Shown piece after piece: positions 53,530-62,698 of a stretch of 64,000 nt of DNA. The position numbers were made by a program, and so were the translations under genes. Position 1 is the first letter of the stretch; every line of letters starts with the position of its first letter. The notes beneath the pieces are model-generated. The model was not told the DNA's origin. It saw only the letters and a list, made by a program, of their open reading frames with translations, and ran no database searches. The stretch is from Polynucleobacter rarus (GTDB lineage Bacteria; Pseudomonadota; Gammaproteobacteria; Burkholderiales; Burkholderiaceae): NCBI RefSeq assembly GCF_003072505.1, contig NZ_NTGB01000001.1, forward strand, positions 1,596,574 to 1,660,573, in the 5' to 3' direction.

Positions 53530-54462
53530 ATGGGAAGGATTGCACTCAAAATCGATGTCGATACTTTGCGAGGAACGCAAGAAGGCGTACCCCGTTTACA
53601 AAAAGTACTCGACACGAATCATCTGCAGGCTACTTTTTTATTTAGTTTGGGTTTTGATCATACCGGTTGGGCTTTCAAGAACATTTTTAAACCGGGTTTT
53701 TTCAAAAAGGTTTCTCGTACTTCAGTCGTTGAGCATTATGGTCTCAAAACCTTAAGTTATGGAGTTCTTTTACCAGCCCCAGATATTGGTAAAAAAGCAC
53801 GCTCAGAAATGCAATCAGTAGCAAAAAGTGGACACGAAGTTGGGATTCATACTTGGGATCATCGCGTCTGGCAGGACAATGTCCGCGACGCAACCCCAGA
53901 GTGGACCTTGCAACAAATGAATCTCGCCTGGGATCGATTTACTGATATTTTTAAAGAAGTCCCAAAAACCCATGGTGCTGCCGGTTGGCAAATGAATCCA
54001 ACAGCTATTAAACATTTGGATACATGGCAGATGAAATACTCTTCGGACGGACGTGCACCGCTGAATTTAGTACCTTACCGCGTTAAGTTAGAGGGTATGA
54101 AAACCTGCCATCACATTCAATATCCAACCACACTCCCGACCTTAGATGAGTTGATTGGGGTCAATAACATGACTGGTGAGGATGTAATTAGCCATCTTTT
54201 AAGTCTGACTGCGAGTAATCCCAATGATCAAGTGTTCACGCTGCATGCTGAGCTTGAAGGTCAGAAATTTTTACCCCTTTTCGAGCAACTTTTAAAGGGG
54301 TGGTTGAGTCAAGGGCATGAGCTAGTAAGTATGCAAGAATTACATCTTTCATGGCAAAAAACCGGACAATTACAGCATCTAATTGAATTACCTTTTACTT
54401 GGGGAGAAATCCCTAATCGTAGTGGGGAATTAATGCGAATGCCAATTGAATCGGTTATTTAA
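53530..54462 (+). CDS. arnD: undecaprenyl-phosphate Ara4FN deformylase ArnD
   Basis: ArnD removes the formyl group on undecaprenyl-phosphate-Ara4FN, which allows the lipid to be flipped and used by ArnT. The 310-residue polysaccharide-deacetylase-fold protein has LKIDVDTLRGT, with the metal Asp, and HEVGIHTWDHRVWQD, with the metal histidines. The NHQ-like HGAAGW and HAELEGQKF segments follow. It is the last arn gene, 47 bp after the decarboxylase gene. Confidence 0.93.
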   Translation: MGRIALKIDVDTLRGTQEGVPRLQKVLDTNHLQATFLFSLGFDHTGWAFKNIFKPGFFKKVSRTSVVEHYGLKTLSYGVLLPAPDIGKKARSEMQSVAKSGHEVGIHTWDHRVWQDNVRDATPEWTLQQMNLAWDRFTDIFKEVPKTHGAAGWQMNPTAIKHLDTWQMKYSSDGRAPLNLVPYRVKLEGMKTCHHIQYPTTLPTLDELIGVNNMTGEDVISHLLSLTASNPNDQVFTLHAELEGQKFLPLFEQLLKGWLSQGHELVSMQELHLSWQKTGQLQHLIELPFTWGEIPNRSGELMRMPIESVI

Positions 54463-54573
54463 CTTATGATGACAGAATAGATTCAATTCATCCTAATGCT
54501 GAAAAATCATATTTGTGATTTGATCCAAATAACATGGCAAAATTAGTGTAATCAATTTATAAGGGAATTTAAA

Positions 54574-55041
54574 ATGGCAGTGCAAATTGGCGAATCAATC
54601 CCCCATTGTTCTATCCAAGCGACTTCAGGTTTAGTTTTTGAACCGAGCTCTTTTTTAGGCAAAAAACTAGTTTTATATTTTTATCCAAAAGACGCAACCC
54701 CTGGTTGTACTGTTGAAGCTGGCAATTTCAGAGATACGATCGAGGCTTTTACGAGAGCAAATGCTGTGATTGTGGGTGTTTCTCGCGATTCTTTAAAGTC
54801 ACATGAAAATTTCAAAAGCAAACATGAGTTACCTTTTGAGCTAGTTGCCGACGTAAATGAGGATTTATGCTCTATTTTTGAAGTCATGAAAATGAAAAAT
54901 ATGTATGGCAAACAGGTAAGAGGGCTAGATAGAAGTACATTTCTCTTTGATTCTAAAGGGATTTTACGTCATGAATGGCGTGGCATTAAGGTTCCAGGGC
55001 ATGTGGAAGAAGTTTTGAAAACTGTGGTTGCAATGTCTTGA
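54574..55041 (+). CDS. bcp: peroxiredoxin, BCP/PrxQ type
   Basis: This 155-residue thioredoxin-fold peroxidase has the peroxidatic C45 in KDATPGCTVEAGNFRD. E. coli BCP has a resolving Cys five residues later, but here that position is Gly50, so recycling may use C99 (EDLCSIFEV), C12, or an external thiol. It reduces hydroperoxides in the cytoplasm. It is preceded by AAGGGA about 8 nt before the ATG and lies apart from the arn operon. Confidence 0.92.
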   Translation: MAVQIGESIPHCSIQATSGLVFEPSSFLGKKLVLYFYPKDATPGCTVEAGNFRDTIEAFTRANAVIVGVSRDSLKSHENFKSKHELPFELVADVNEDLCSIFEVMKMKNMYGKQVRGLDRSTFLFDSKGILRHEWRGIKVPGHVEEVLKTVVAMS

Positions 55042-55300
55042 AATTTGGGCTAATGTATTCTTAATGCGAAGAAAACGAAGTACGCTCCTCAACCACAATA
55101 TTCTTGAATCAGTTTATCAAGACAGGCCATTACCCCCCAAAAGTTTGTATTTAGTAATTCAACATTTTTTCTGCTTTACCCAAATACTGCAGCCAACTTT
55201 AACGCCTTCGCAAGTAAAGCCTAGTTTGGCTCAGCTTGTGCTTGGCACAATATGGCCCATTTTTAATCCCATTTTTAACGAACCCCATAGGAGTTAATGC
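55042..55300 (+). other. intergenic region before the phoH-like gene
   Basis: No supported gene lies in these 259 bp. An 89-codon open frame here (55028-55297) overlaps the end of the peroxiredoxin gene and resembles no known protein. No clear terminator or -35/-10 pair was found. AGGAG at 55290-55294 serves the phoH-like ATG at 55301. Confidence 0.5.
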
Positions 55301-56962
55301 ATGCCTTTGCCCCCAGCACCCAACCAAGCAGCTGATGAACTCAATTTGCCTCGCATGCGTAAACCCGATCTTAAAAAGCCTCCAAAAGCTCAAATTACAG
55401 TGTTGGAGGAAGATGAAACCTTTCTTGCAAGTTTCGAGCCTGAATTGCCGAGGGCAAGCAATGAAACACCTAGCGTTGCTAATACCATCGCAAAAGAAGC
55501 AATCAAGCGTATCAAACAGGAAACAAATCGATCTTCAAGAACAAAACCAACGAAATCTGCCTCTTCTAAAAAACGTTTATTTGTCTTAGACACCAACGTG
55601 CTCATGCATGATCCTTCTTCCTTGTTCCGCTTTGAAGAGCATGACGTGTATTTGCCAATGACAACTCTAGAAGAATTAGATAATCATAAAAAAGGCATGA
55701 GCGAGGTAGCCAGAAATGCACGAGCAGTAAGTCGCTCTTTAGATGGTCTAGTGGACGGAACTAGTGGCTTTCTGAATGAAGGGATTACTTTAGACAAATT
55801 AGGTAATAAAGACGCTACAGGCAAACTGTTTTTCCAAACCGATTTAAAAGAAATTAAATTACCCGAGGGTTTGCCTGAAGGTAAAGGCGACAATATGATT
55901 TTAGGGGTTGTTCGCTCTCTGCAGGAGTCACACCCAAATCAAGAAGTCGTATTGGTATCAAAAGATATCAATATGCGAATCAAGGCTCGCGCAATTGGCT
56001 TACCGGCTGAAGACTACTTTAACGACCAAGTACTTGAAGATCGTGACCTCATGTACGCTGGCGTTTTACAATTACCTCCTGATTTTTGGCCTAAGCACGG
56101 CAAGGCGATGGAAAGTTGGAGTGATGGTAAATCCGGCACAATGTTTTATCGAATTACAGGCCCCCTCGTTAATTCGATGATGGTCAACCAATTTGTGTAT
56201 CAAGAAAATAGTGATGGCAGTACTCCCTTTTATGCTCAAGTAAAAGAAATTAATGGCAAAACAGCACTATTACAAACCTTAAGAGATTTTTCTCATCAAA
56301 AAAATAATGTCTGGAGCATTACAGCGCGTAATCGTGAACAAAACTTTGCCCTCAATTTATTAATGAACCCTGAAATAGATTTTGTTACTTTATTAGGCCA
56401 AGCAGGTACAGGTAAAACCCTATTAGCCTTAGCGGCTGGTTTAGAACAGGTGTTAGATAGTAAACGTTATAACGAGATCATTATTACGCGTGCTACCGTT
56501 CCAGTGGGTGAGGATATTGGTTTTCTGCCAGGTACTGAAGAAGAGAAAATGCAACCATGGATGGGTGCATTTGATGATAACTTAGAAGTACTCCACCGCA
56601 GCGATGATAGCGCGGGGGAATGGGGACGAGCCGCAACACAAGAGCTCATCAGATCCAGAATTAAAGTAAAGAGTATGAACTTTATGCGGGGCAGAACCTT
56701 TGTATCTAAGTTTGTGATTATTGATGAGGCACAAAATTTAACCCCGAAACAAATGAAAACCTTAGTCACTAGAGCAGGCCCTGGTACGAAAATGATTTGC
56801 TTAGGTAATATTGCTCAGATTGATACGCCTTATTTAACCGAGGGATCATCCGGCTTAACCTATGTAGTCGATCGATTCAAAGGTTGGCGTCATGGTGGAC
56901 ACGTCACCTTGGCTAGAGGTGAGCGTTCACGCTTAGCGGATCATGCGGCTGAAATTCTCTAA
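55301..56962 (+). CDS. PhoH-like protein with N-terminal PIN domain (YlaK type)
   Basis: This 553-residue protein joins a PIN ribonuclease-like domain to a PhoH ATPase. Residues 1-95 are a basic, Ser/Lys-rich region. The PIN domain runs from about 98 to 240 with FVLDTNVLMHD and TTLEELDNHKKG. The PhoH domain has Walker A GQAGTGKTLL near residue 368 and Walker B VIIDEAQNLTP near 475. PIN-PhoH proteins (PhoH2) are reported as RNA helicase/ribonucleases. Its role here is unknown. It overlaps the next gene by 20 nt. Confidence 0.9.
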   Translation: MPLPPAPNQAADELNLPRMRKPDLKKPPKAQITVLEEDETFLASFEPELPRASNETPSVANTIAKEAIKRIKQETNRSSRTKPTKSASSKKRLFVLDTNVLMHDPSSLFRFEEHDVYLPMTTLEELDNHKKGMSEVARNARAVSRSLDGLVDGTSGFLNEGITLDKLGNKDATGKLFFQTDLKEIKLPEGLPEGKGDNMILGVVRSLQESHPNQEVVLVSKDINMRIKARAIGLPAEDYFNDQVLEDRDLMYAGVLQLPPDFWPKHGKAMESWSDGKSGTMFYRITGPLVNSMMVNQFVYQENSDGSTPFYAQVKEINGKTALLQTLRDFSHQKNNVWSITARNREQNFALNLLMNPEIDFVTLLGQAGTGKTLLALAAGLEQVLDSKRYNEIIITRATVPVGEDIGFLPGTEEEKMQPWMGAFDDNLEVLHRSDDSAGEWGRAATQELIRSRIKVKSMNFMRGRTFVSKFVIIDEAQNLTPKQMKTLVTRAGPGTKMICLGNIAQIDTPYLTEGSSGLTYVVDRFKGWRHGGHVTLARGERSRLADHAAEIL

Positions 56963-57479
56963 AAGTTGGCTTGCCATACTCTGCCTTTTGTTCTTGGTAG
57001 GGTGTGGCACTAAAGGTAATCAAGCATCGAACCCTTTGTCGGGGACGCAAAATGGTTCTAGTCGACTACCTAACTTAGCCCAAGATATTAGTGTTGGTCA
57101 AGAAGATATTTCTGTAACAGCGATTGGTTTGATTGGAATCCCTTACCGCTGGGGTGGCAATAACCCTGACGGCGGTTTTGACTGTAGTGGCCTGATTCAT
57201 TATGTGTTTGCTAGTACTCGTGGAAAAAAAATCCCAAGAACCACAGCGGAGATGCCCAAGGTTAGCTCTTTAGTTGAGAACGCACCATTGGCACCAGGTG
57301 ATTTGGTTTTTTTTAACACTTTGGGTTCACCCTATTCTCACGTCGGTATTTATGTTGGCAAAGGTCGTTTCGTACATGCTCCCAATGCAGGTGGCACCGT
57401 CAGATTAGAACAATTGCAGACACCGTATTGGTCTACCCGGTTTACAGAGGCACGCCGTATATCAACTGCGTCGCTCTAA
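56943..57479 (+). CDS. NlpC/P60 family lipoprotein endopeptidase
   Basis: This 178-residue cell-wall peptidase has a lipoprotein signal with the lipobox FLVGC (acylated C21). The NlpC/P60 domain carries C81 in GGFDCSGLIHYVF, H133 in YSHVGIYVG and H145 in FVHAPN. The E. coli relatives Spr and NlpC cleave peptidoglycan cross-links. It overlaps phoH by 20 nt, so it is translationally linked. It converges with the next gene across 25 bp with no clear terminator. Confidence 0.9.
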   Translation: MRLKFSKSWLAILCLLFLVGCGTKGNQASNPLSGTQNGSSRLPNLAQDISVGQEDISVTAIGLIGIPYRWGGNNPDGGFDCSGLIHYVFASTRGKKIPRTTAEMPKVSSLVENAPLAPGDLVFFNTLGSPYSHVGIYVGKGRFVHAPNAGGTVRLEQLQTPYWSTRFTEARRISTASL

Positions 57480-57504
57480 TTAATTTGGTTAAATGTCTTT
57501 TAGC

Positions 57505-58665
57505 TTACTTATTATTGGCGAGCAAGTAGGTACCGTAATGATGGATTTCTGCAATCGTTCGCATACCAGTAAGTTGCATCGTGCGTGTGAATTCATCCAA
57601 CAGAATTTCTAAGGCTCGGTTTGCGCCTTCATTACCTGCTGCGAGAGCACCATATAAGGTAGCACGTCCAACCAAGGTACCTTGGGCACCCATGGCGAGG
57701 GCTTTGAAAATATCACTACCGCGTCGAATCCCACCATCCACAAATACTGGGATCCTACCATCAACAATTTTCAAGATGGCTGGCAGAGCTCGCAGCGTTG
57801 CTTGCGCTCCATCTAATTGTCGGCCACCATGATTAGAGACCACAATCGCATCAACGCCTAAATCCACTAAGCGTTTTGCATCGATTGGACTTTGTACGCC
57901 CTTAATAATCAATTTACGGGACCAATATTCTCTGACTTTAGCTAAGGATTCCCAATCAAACGAGGCATCATAGTACTTCCCAACGGAAGAAGCCGAGTTT
58001 TCACCATAGGAGTTGGTGTTTCTCATACCGACTAAATTTTCAAACTTAGGTACTCCCCCAAGCAACATGGGAATTGCCCACCGGGGTTTTGAAGCAAAAT
58101 CTCTTAGATTGAGAGAAGTAAACTTGAATGGCACTGAAAAATGATTTCTTAAATCGCGCTCTCTTTTACCTCCTACCGGTAAATCAATCGTAATCATGAG
58201 TGCTTCATAGTCACAATGGTAGGCACGCTGTAAGAGCTTAAAGAAAAAGTCATGATCTCTTAACACATAGGCCTGAAACCACAAACGGCCAGGAACATTG
58301 CGAGCGATGTTTTCAATGGAGGCAGTTGCGGTAGTAGATAAAGTGTAAGGAATTTGATGGTTGGCAGCAGCCTTAGCAATAGCTAGATCACCCCCGCGCC
58401 AGCCAAAACCGACCGCACCGGTTGGTGCAACAGCACAGGGAAAAGAGAAAAAGTGATCTAATATATTAGTAGCGGTATCGACATTACTAACGTCATTGAG
58501 ACCTTGGGGCACTATAAACTGGTCTTTGAAAGCCTGACGATTAGCGTTTAGGGTGATTTCGTCCTCAGCCCCGCCATCGAAAAAGTCAAAAATTGCTTGG
58601 GGCAATCTTTCCTTTGCTTTTAGGCGTAGTTCCTCGATAGAATAGAGTTCATTGACTGGTAACAT
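57505..58665 (-). CDS. FMN-dependent alpha-hydroxy-acid dehydrogenase
   Basis: This 386-residue TIM-barrel flavoenzyme belongs to the lactate/mandelate/glycolate oxidase family. The FMN and catalytic signature is VSNHGGRQLDGA, with FFDGGAEDEIT near the N-terminus, APTGAVGF, and IPVFVDGGIRRGSDIFKALAMGA. The middle hydrophobic membrane-binding loop of mandelate dehydrogenase is not obvious. The substrate is a 2-hydroxy acid, but which one cannot be told. It is divergent from the dioxygenase gene at 58738. Confidence 0.88.
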   Translation of the reverse strand: MLPVNELYSIEELRLKAKERLPQAIFDFFDGGAEDEITLNANRQAFKDQFIVPQGLNDVSNVDTATNILDHFFSFPCAVAPTGAVGFGWRGGDLAIAKAAANHQIPYTLSTTATASIENIARNVPGRLWFQAYVLRDHDFFFKLLQRAYHCDYEALMITIDLPVGGKRERDLRNHFSVPFKFTSLNLRDFASKPRWAIPMLLGGVPKFENLVGMRNTNSYGENSASSVGKYYDASFDWESLAKVREYWSRKLIIKGVQSPIDAKRLVDLGVDAIVVSNHGGRQLDGAQATLRALPAILKIVDGRIPVFVDGGIRRGSDIFKALAMGAQGTLVGRATLYGALAAGNEGANRALEILLDEFTRTMQLTGMRTIAEIHHYGTYLLANNK

Positions 58666-58737
58666 ATTAGAAAGTCTAAAATAATTGAGTTATTCTATCC
58701 CATCTTCATTAGACAATAATGTAAAAAGGTGTATTAA

Positions 58738-59601
58738 ATGAACCTAGTTCCTAGTAAACAATCACTCGGTGCCAAAGTGCTTGATCTAGATTTAAGCCAA
58801 AAAATTACGGAGGCCCAATTACACCAACTGATTCAATGGTTGGGCGAGTATGGCGTTCTCACTTTTCCCAAGCAAGAAGTCACTCCACAACAACTCAAAG
58901 ACTTTGCCATTCATTTTGGTGAACTCGAAATTAATGTTGCAAAAATCGCACAAGATCCAAAAATTCCTGAAATGATGACGCTCTCCAATATGGTCGAAAA
59001 TGGCAAACCTTTGGGCTTATCCGATGCAGGACAAGATTGGCACACGGATATGTCCTATAGTCGCCAAATTGCTTTTGCAAATATTTTGTACGGTATCAAG
59101 ATTCCAATGCGCGATGGGAAATCCCTCGGAAATACTGAATTCTGTAATATGCACGCTGCCTATGATGCATTACCTAAAGAAATTGCCGAAAAGTTAGAAG
59201 GTAAAACGATTACTCACGACTTTAATAAATTTTGGGAGAAAATGCGTCTTGAAAAAGGTAGTACTAGACCCCCACTTACACCAGAACAATTGCAAGCAAA
59301 ACCCCCGGTCTCGCACCCTGCCATTATGGTTCATCCCATTACTGGAAAAAAGGTTTTATATGCCAATCCAGGCTACTCAATCCGCATCAACGAACTCGAT
59401 CAGCAAGCGAGTGATGAGTTACTTGAGTATTTATTTGCTCATCAACTCCGTCCTGAATTTCGCTACGCCTTTGAATGGGAAGAGAAAAGCGTCTTAATGT
59501 GGGATAACATGGGTACGATTCATAATGCAGTAGCTGATTACGCCCCCCATGAACATCGTTATATTCAGCGCTTTCAAGTGGCAGCCAATCGTTTTTTTTA
59601 A
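58738..59601 (+). CDS. TauD/TfdA family 2-oxoglutarate dioxygenase
   Basis: This 287-residue Fe(II)/2-oxoglutarate-dependent dioxygenase has the metal ligands H102 and D104 in WHTDMSY and a distal His near 262 in NMGTIHNAVADY. The 2-oxoglutarate Arg lies in HRYIQRFQV. Family substrates include taurine, 2,4-D and other sulfonates, ethers or hydroxy acids. The next gene encodes a Bug-type receptor 47 bp later, so it probably acts on an imported organic acid. A substrate cannot be assigned. Confidence 0.87.
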   Translation: MNLVPSKQSLGAKVLDLDLSQKITEAQLHQLIQWLGEYGVLTFPKQEVTPQQLKDFAIHFGELEINVAKIAQDPKIPEMMTLSNMVENGKPLGLSDAGQDWHTDMSYSRQIAFANILYGIKIPMRDGKSLGNTEFCNMHAAYDALPKEIAEKLEGKTITHDFNKFWEKMRLEKGSTRPPLTPEQLQAKPPVSHPAIMVHPITGKKVLYANPGYSIRINELDQQASDELLEYLFAHQLRPEFRYAFEWEEKSVLMWDNMGTIHNAVADYAPHEHRYIQRFQVAANRFF

Positions 59602-59648
59602 TAACTAGTTTTCTAGAAAACCTTAAATCAAAAACCCAGAGACCACTC

Positions 59649-60665
59649 ATGACAAAAATTCGATTCAATTCACGCGTTACCCATAAAAACACCTTCCGAG
59701 CCCTCTTTTTAGGTCTGCTTCTAAATTTAGCTATCTTGCCTCATCAACAGGTATTAGCGCAGAGTAATTATCCAGAAAAACCGATTAAGGTCATCATTGG
59801 TTTTGCAGCAGGTGGCCCGACCGATGTGATTGCGAGAGTCCTTGCGCAAGATATGACAGCGACTCTAGGACAATCCGTGATTGTGGATAACAAACCAGGT
59901 GCAAATGCGAAAATTGCGACTGAATATGTTGCACAAGCCCAGCCAGATGGTTACACATTGCTGTTTGCCTCCTTATCGCACAACGTCAATGCAATCATGA
60001 TGAAAAAACCAGGATATGATCCGATAACTAGCTTTGAGCCAATTTCACTTGTTGCCGATTTACCGATGATTCTCGTTACAGGCTATAACTCTCCATATAA
60101 AACTCTGGGTGAATTCTTAAAGGTTGCGAAAGAGAAACCGGGTGCAATTAGTTATAGTTCTTCAGGTAATGCTGGCTCCTCGCATCTTGCTGGTGCCCTG
60201 CTTGCGACTGATGCAAAAGTGGAATTGACGCATGTGCCTTTTAAAGGGAATGCTCCAGCCTTAACTGAAGTCATGTCTGGCAATGTTAATTTTATTTTCT
60301 ATCCAATTATCGGTATTGCCGATCAAGTTGGACAAAAGCGTTTAATCCCTCTAGCCGTGGGAACGACCAAACGTCACCCTGATTTTCCCAACACCCCTAC
60401 CATGGAAGAGTTGGGTTTCAAAGGTTTTGAAGCCACGGCACCTTGGGTTGGGATGTTAGCTCCAGCCGGCACCTCTGCGCCCATCGTACAAAAAATCTAT
60501 AATGCCATGCAAATTGCAATGGCAAAACCAGAAATCAAAAAACGTCTAAACGATTTAGGCGCCATTACTGTAGGCAATACCCCAAGCGAATTTAAAGCTT
60601 TCCTGGTTAAGGATAAAGTACATTGGAAACGAGTGATTGATGCTTCCGGTCTCAAGCCCGAATAA
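59649..60665 (+). CDS. Bug family (TctC) periplasmic solute receptor
   Basis: This 338-residue periplasmic binding protein has a signal peptide ending ...QVLAQS. The family pattern is clear: YPEKPIKVIIGFAAGGPTDV, VDNKPGANAKIATEYVA, PDGYTLLF and VPFKGNAPALTEVMSG. Bug proteins bind carboxylates and sometimes other small molecules. No tctA/tctB membrane genes lie nearby, so it is an orphan receptor. It is 47 bp downstream of the dioxygenase gene. Confidence 0.92.
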   Translation: MTKIRFNSRVTHKNTFRALFLGLLLNLAILPHQQVLAQSNYPEKPIKVIIGFAAGGPTDVIARVLAQDMTATLGQSVIVDNKPGANAKIATEYVAQAQPDGYTLLFASLSHNVNAIMMKKPGYDPITSFEPISLVADLPMILVTGYNSPYKTLGEFLKVAKEKPGAISYSSSGNAGSSHLAGALLATDAKVELTHVPFKGNAPALTEVMSGNVNFIFYPIIGIADQVGQKRLIPLAVGTTKRHPDFPNTPTMEELGFKGFEATAPWVGMLAPAGTSAPIVQKIYNAMQIAMAKPEIKKRLNDLGAITVGNTPSEFKAFLVKDKVHWKRVIDASGLKPE

Positions 60666-60685
60666 GGTCTCCATCACTAAGAAAA

Positions 60686-60732
60686 TCAGCGCTAACCAAA
60701 ACCCAAGTTTTCAGGTTTCGACTAAGCGCTGA
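60686..60732. terminator. hairpin between convergent Bug and hydrolase genes
   Basis: TCAGCGCT (60686-60693) pairs with AGCGCTGA (60725-60732), and the inner bases AACC/GGTT and AAAAC/GTTTT can extend the stem. On the minus strand ATTTTC follows, so it may mainly terminate the minus-strand hydrolase transcript. Confidence 0.6.
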
Positions 60733-60752
60733 CAATCAAGCTTACGATTTTT

Positions 60753-61532
60753 TTAGCTAAGCTGATAAAAATCAATTAAATGTTGATTAAAGGTAGCAGT
60801 TTGTTCCACGTTTGAGATGTGGGAAGCTTGATCAATGATGTGTAAAACGGATTGCGGAATTTGTGCGTGAATCTTTCTGGCCATCTCTGGAGGTGTACCG
60901 TGATCGTCACTGCCGACCATAATCAAGACTGGGCACTTTAATTCCGGTAATCGATCAAAGGTATCGATTCTGGAAATAGCTTCACAACAACCCGCAAAAC
61001 CCTCAACTGGAGTGTTCAACACGCCTTGCGCAGTCGCTTGATAGGCTGCAGAGTTAGCAATCCGGAACGGCTCTGTAAACCATCTTTGCATCGTGCTTTC
61101 GAGTACACCTTGCATCCCTTCATTTCTAGCTGTAATGATGCGGTCACCCCACATCTTTAAAGCGTTATCAGGCCTGCGGCTAGTAGTATCTGCAAGAACC
61201 AACGAAGTGCAGATTGCTGGGTGTTTTAGCGCTAAAGTTTGACCAATCATACCGCCCATCGATAAACCCATCCAATGGGTCTTCGTAATCCCGAGTTCAC
61301 CAAATAACTCATAAACATCATCAGCTAATTGCTCCATCGTATAAGGACCTTGTGGCACGACACTTTTACCGTGTCCTCTAGTGTCAAAACGCAGCACTTT
61401 AAAGTGCTTGGTTAACAGATCCATTTGTGGATCCCACATGTGGATATCACAGGCAAGTGAATGGGATAAAGTCATCCATGGACCTTCACCTTCGATTTCA
61501 TAGTAAATACCGTTTTTAGCTGTACCTTGCAT
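60753..61532 (-). CDS. alpha/beta hydrolase, 3-oxoadipate enol-lactonase-like
   Basis: This 259-residue hydrolase has the nucleophile elbow GLSMGGMIG (S91), FDTRGHGKS, an acid in VGSDDHGTPPE and a late His in QASHISNVE. The layout resembles PcaD, which opens beta-ketoadipate enol-lactone in aromatic catabolism, but no other pca gene is present. It lies 34 bp after the second Bug receptor gene on the same strand, so the pair may import and process one ester or lactone. Confidence 0.8.
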   Translation of the reverse strand: MQGTAKNGIYYEIEGEGPWMTLSHSLACDIHMWDPQMDLLTKHFKVLRFDTRGHGKSVVPQGPYTMEQLADDVYELFGELGITKTHWMGLSMGGMIGQTLALKHPAICTSLVLADTTSRRPDNALKMWGDRIITARNEGMQGVLESTMQRWFTEPFRIANSAAYQATAQGVLNTPVEGFAGCCEAISRIDTFDRLPELKCPVLIMVGSDDHGTPPEMARKIHAQIPQSVLHIIDQASHISNVEQTATFNQHLIDFYQLS

Positions 61533-61566
61533 TTTCTTCTCCTTTTTTAATAATTAATTTTATTGT

Positions 61567-62544
61567 TTATTCTGCGATGATTTTTGCAGCTTTTGCAATG
61601 GCTGAAAAATCTTTGATTTCATTTTGCACAAAAATATCAAACTGAGCTGGTGTATCAGAGGCTGGCTCAATCCCAATGGATGCATAGCGCTCTTTCAATT
61701 CTGGCAATTCATTGATCCGCTTCACTTCAAGGGCAATTTGTTGAAGAATGTCTTTGGGTGTTCCTGCAGGTGCTAACAAGCCATACCAAAACTGCCATTG
61801 ATAACCAGGAACTGTCTCGGCAACGGTTGGCATATCTGCCATCTCTTTACTGCGCTTTAAAGAGGTAATTGCAATTGCTTTTGCTCTTCCATCTTTAACC
61901 ATTGCAATCGCACTTGCATAAGGGCTAATAAAAAAATCAACTCGCCCAGACATCACCTCTGTCAAACCCTCAGGAATGCCTTTAGTTGGGATATGCAACA
62001 GCTCTAGACCTGCTTTAGAACGCAATATTTCTGCCGCAAAATGCGAGCCACTGCCAATACCAGCAGAGCTATAAGTCATTTGACCAGGATTTTTCTTGGC
62101 CATCGCAACTAACTCAGCCACCGACGTTACTTTTAACTTTGGGGAAATAATCAGCAGTGCCGGACCTGTAGCAGTAAGAGTAATGCCATCAAAGTCTTTC
62201 ATCGCATCAAATGGCAACTTTGGATATATGGCCGGAGAAATCGAAAAGGCATTTGAAACAGAAAGTAAAGTATAGCCATCAGGTTTGGAATTCGCCACAA
62301 ACTGAGAAGCAATGTTGGCACCAGCACCTACCTTATTTTCAATCACAACACTTTGATTCCATTTTTCTGAGAATTTTTGGCCTAGAACCCTTGCAGTAAT
62401 ATCCGGTCCACCCCCTGGGGAAAAACCAACTACAATTTTTACGGGTTTATTAGGGTAGGCTTGAGCTCTCACGTCAAATTGCAAAACTGTACCAAGGGCG
62501 ATAATGCCTGTTACAACTAGCATTTTTAATGGATGATTCAACAT
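61567..62544 (-). CDS. Bug family (TctC) periplasmic solute receptor
   Basis: This 325-residue receptor has a signal peptide ending VRAQA and the family pattern YPNKPVKIVVGFSPGGGPDITA, VIENKVGAGANIASQFVA and KPDGYTLLSV. It differs clearly from the other Bug protein at 59649 in sequence, so the two probably bind different ligands. It stands directly upstream of the enol-lactonase-like gene. No TctAB partners are seen. Confidence 0.92.
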   Translation of the reverse strand: MLNHPLKMLVVTGIIALGTVLQFDVRAQAYPNKPVKIVVGFSPGGGPDITARVLGQKFSEKWNQSVVIENKVGAGANIASQFVANSKPDGYTLLSVSNAFSISPAIYPKLPFDAMKDFDGITLTATGPALLIISPKLKVTSVAELVAMAKKNPGQMTYSSAGIGSGSHFAAEILRSKAGLELLHIPTKGIPEGLTEVMSGRVDFFISPYASAIAMVKDGRAKAIAITSLKRSKEMADMPTVAETVPGYQWQFWYGLLAPAGTPKDILQQIALEVKRINELPELKERYASIGIEPASDTPAQFDIFVQNEIKDFSAIAKAAKIIAE

Positions 62545-62698
62545 GGCGTTCCTAATAATTTTGTAATAGATAGTATTGTATCTTCAACAAATTAGGAGGG
62601 CCTTAATACTTGTTTTTTCGAGTCTTTTTTTAATCACAAGATACTTAAGGTTACAACCAGAGTTTTCTAAAAAAAGGCCGTTTAGTCATTTCTGTAAT

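Noticed and set aside
55243..55258. TGGCAC as part of a sigma-54 promoter before the phoH-like gene
   Set aside because: The matching TTGC element at the right spacing is missing.
55028..55297. 89-codon open frame between the peroxiredoxin and phoH-like genes
   Set aside because: It overlaps the end of the peroxiredoxin gene, has no good ribosome-binding site and no recognisable protein pattern.
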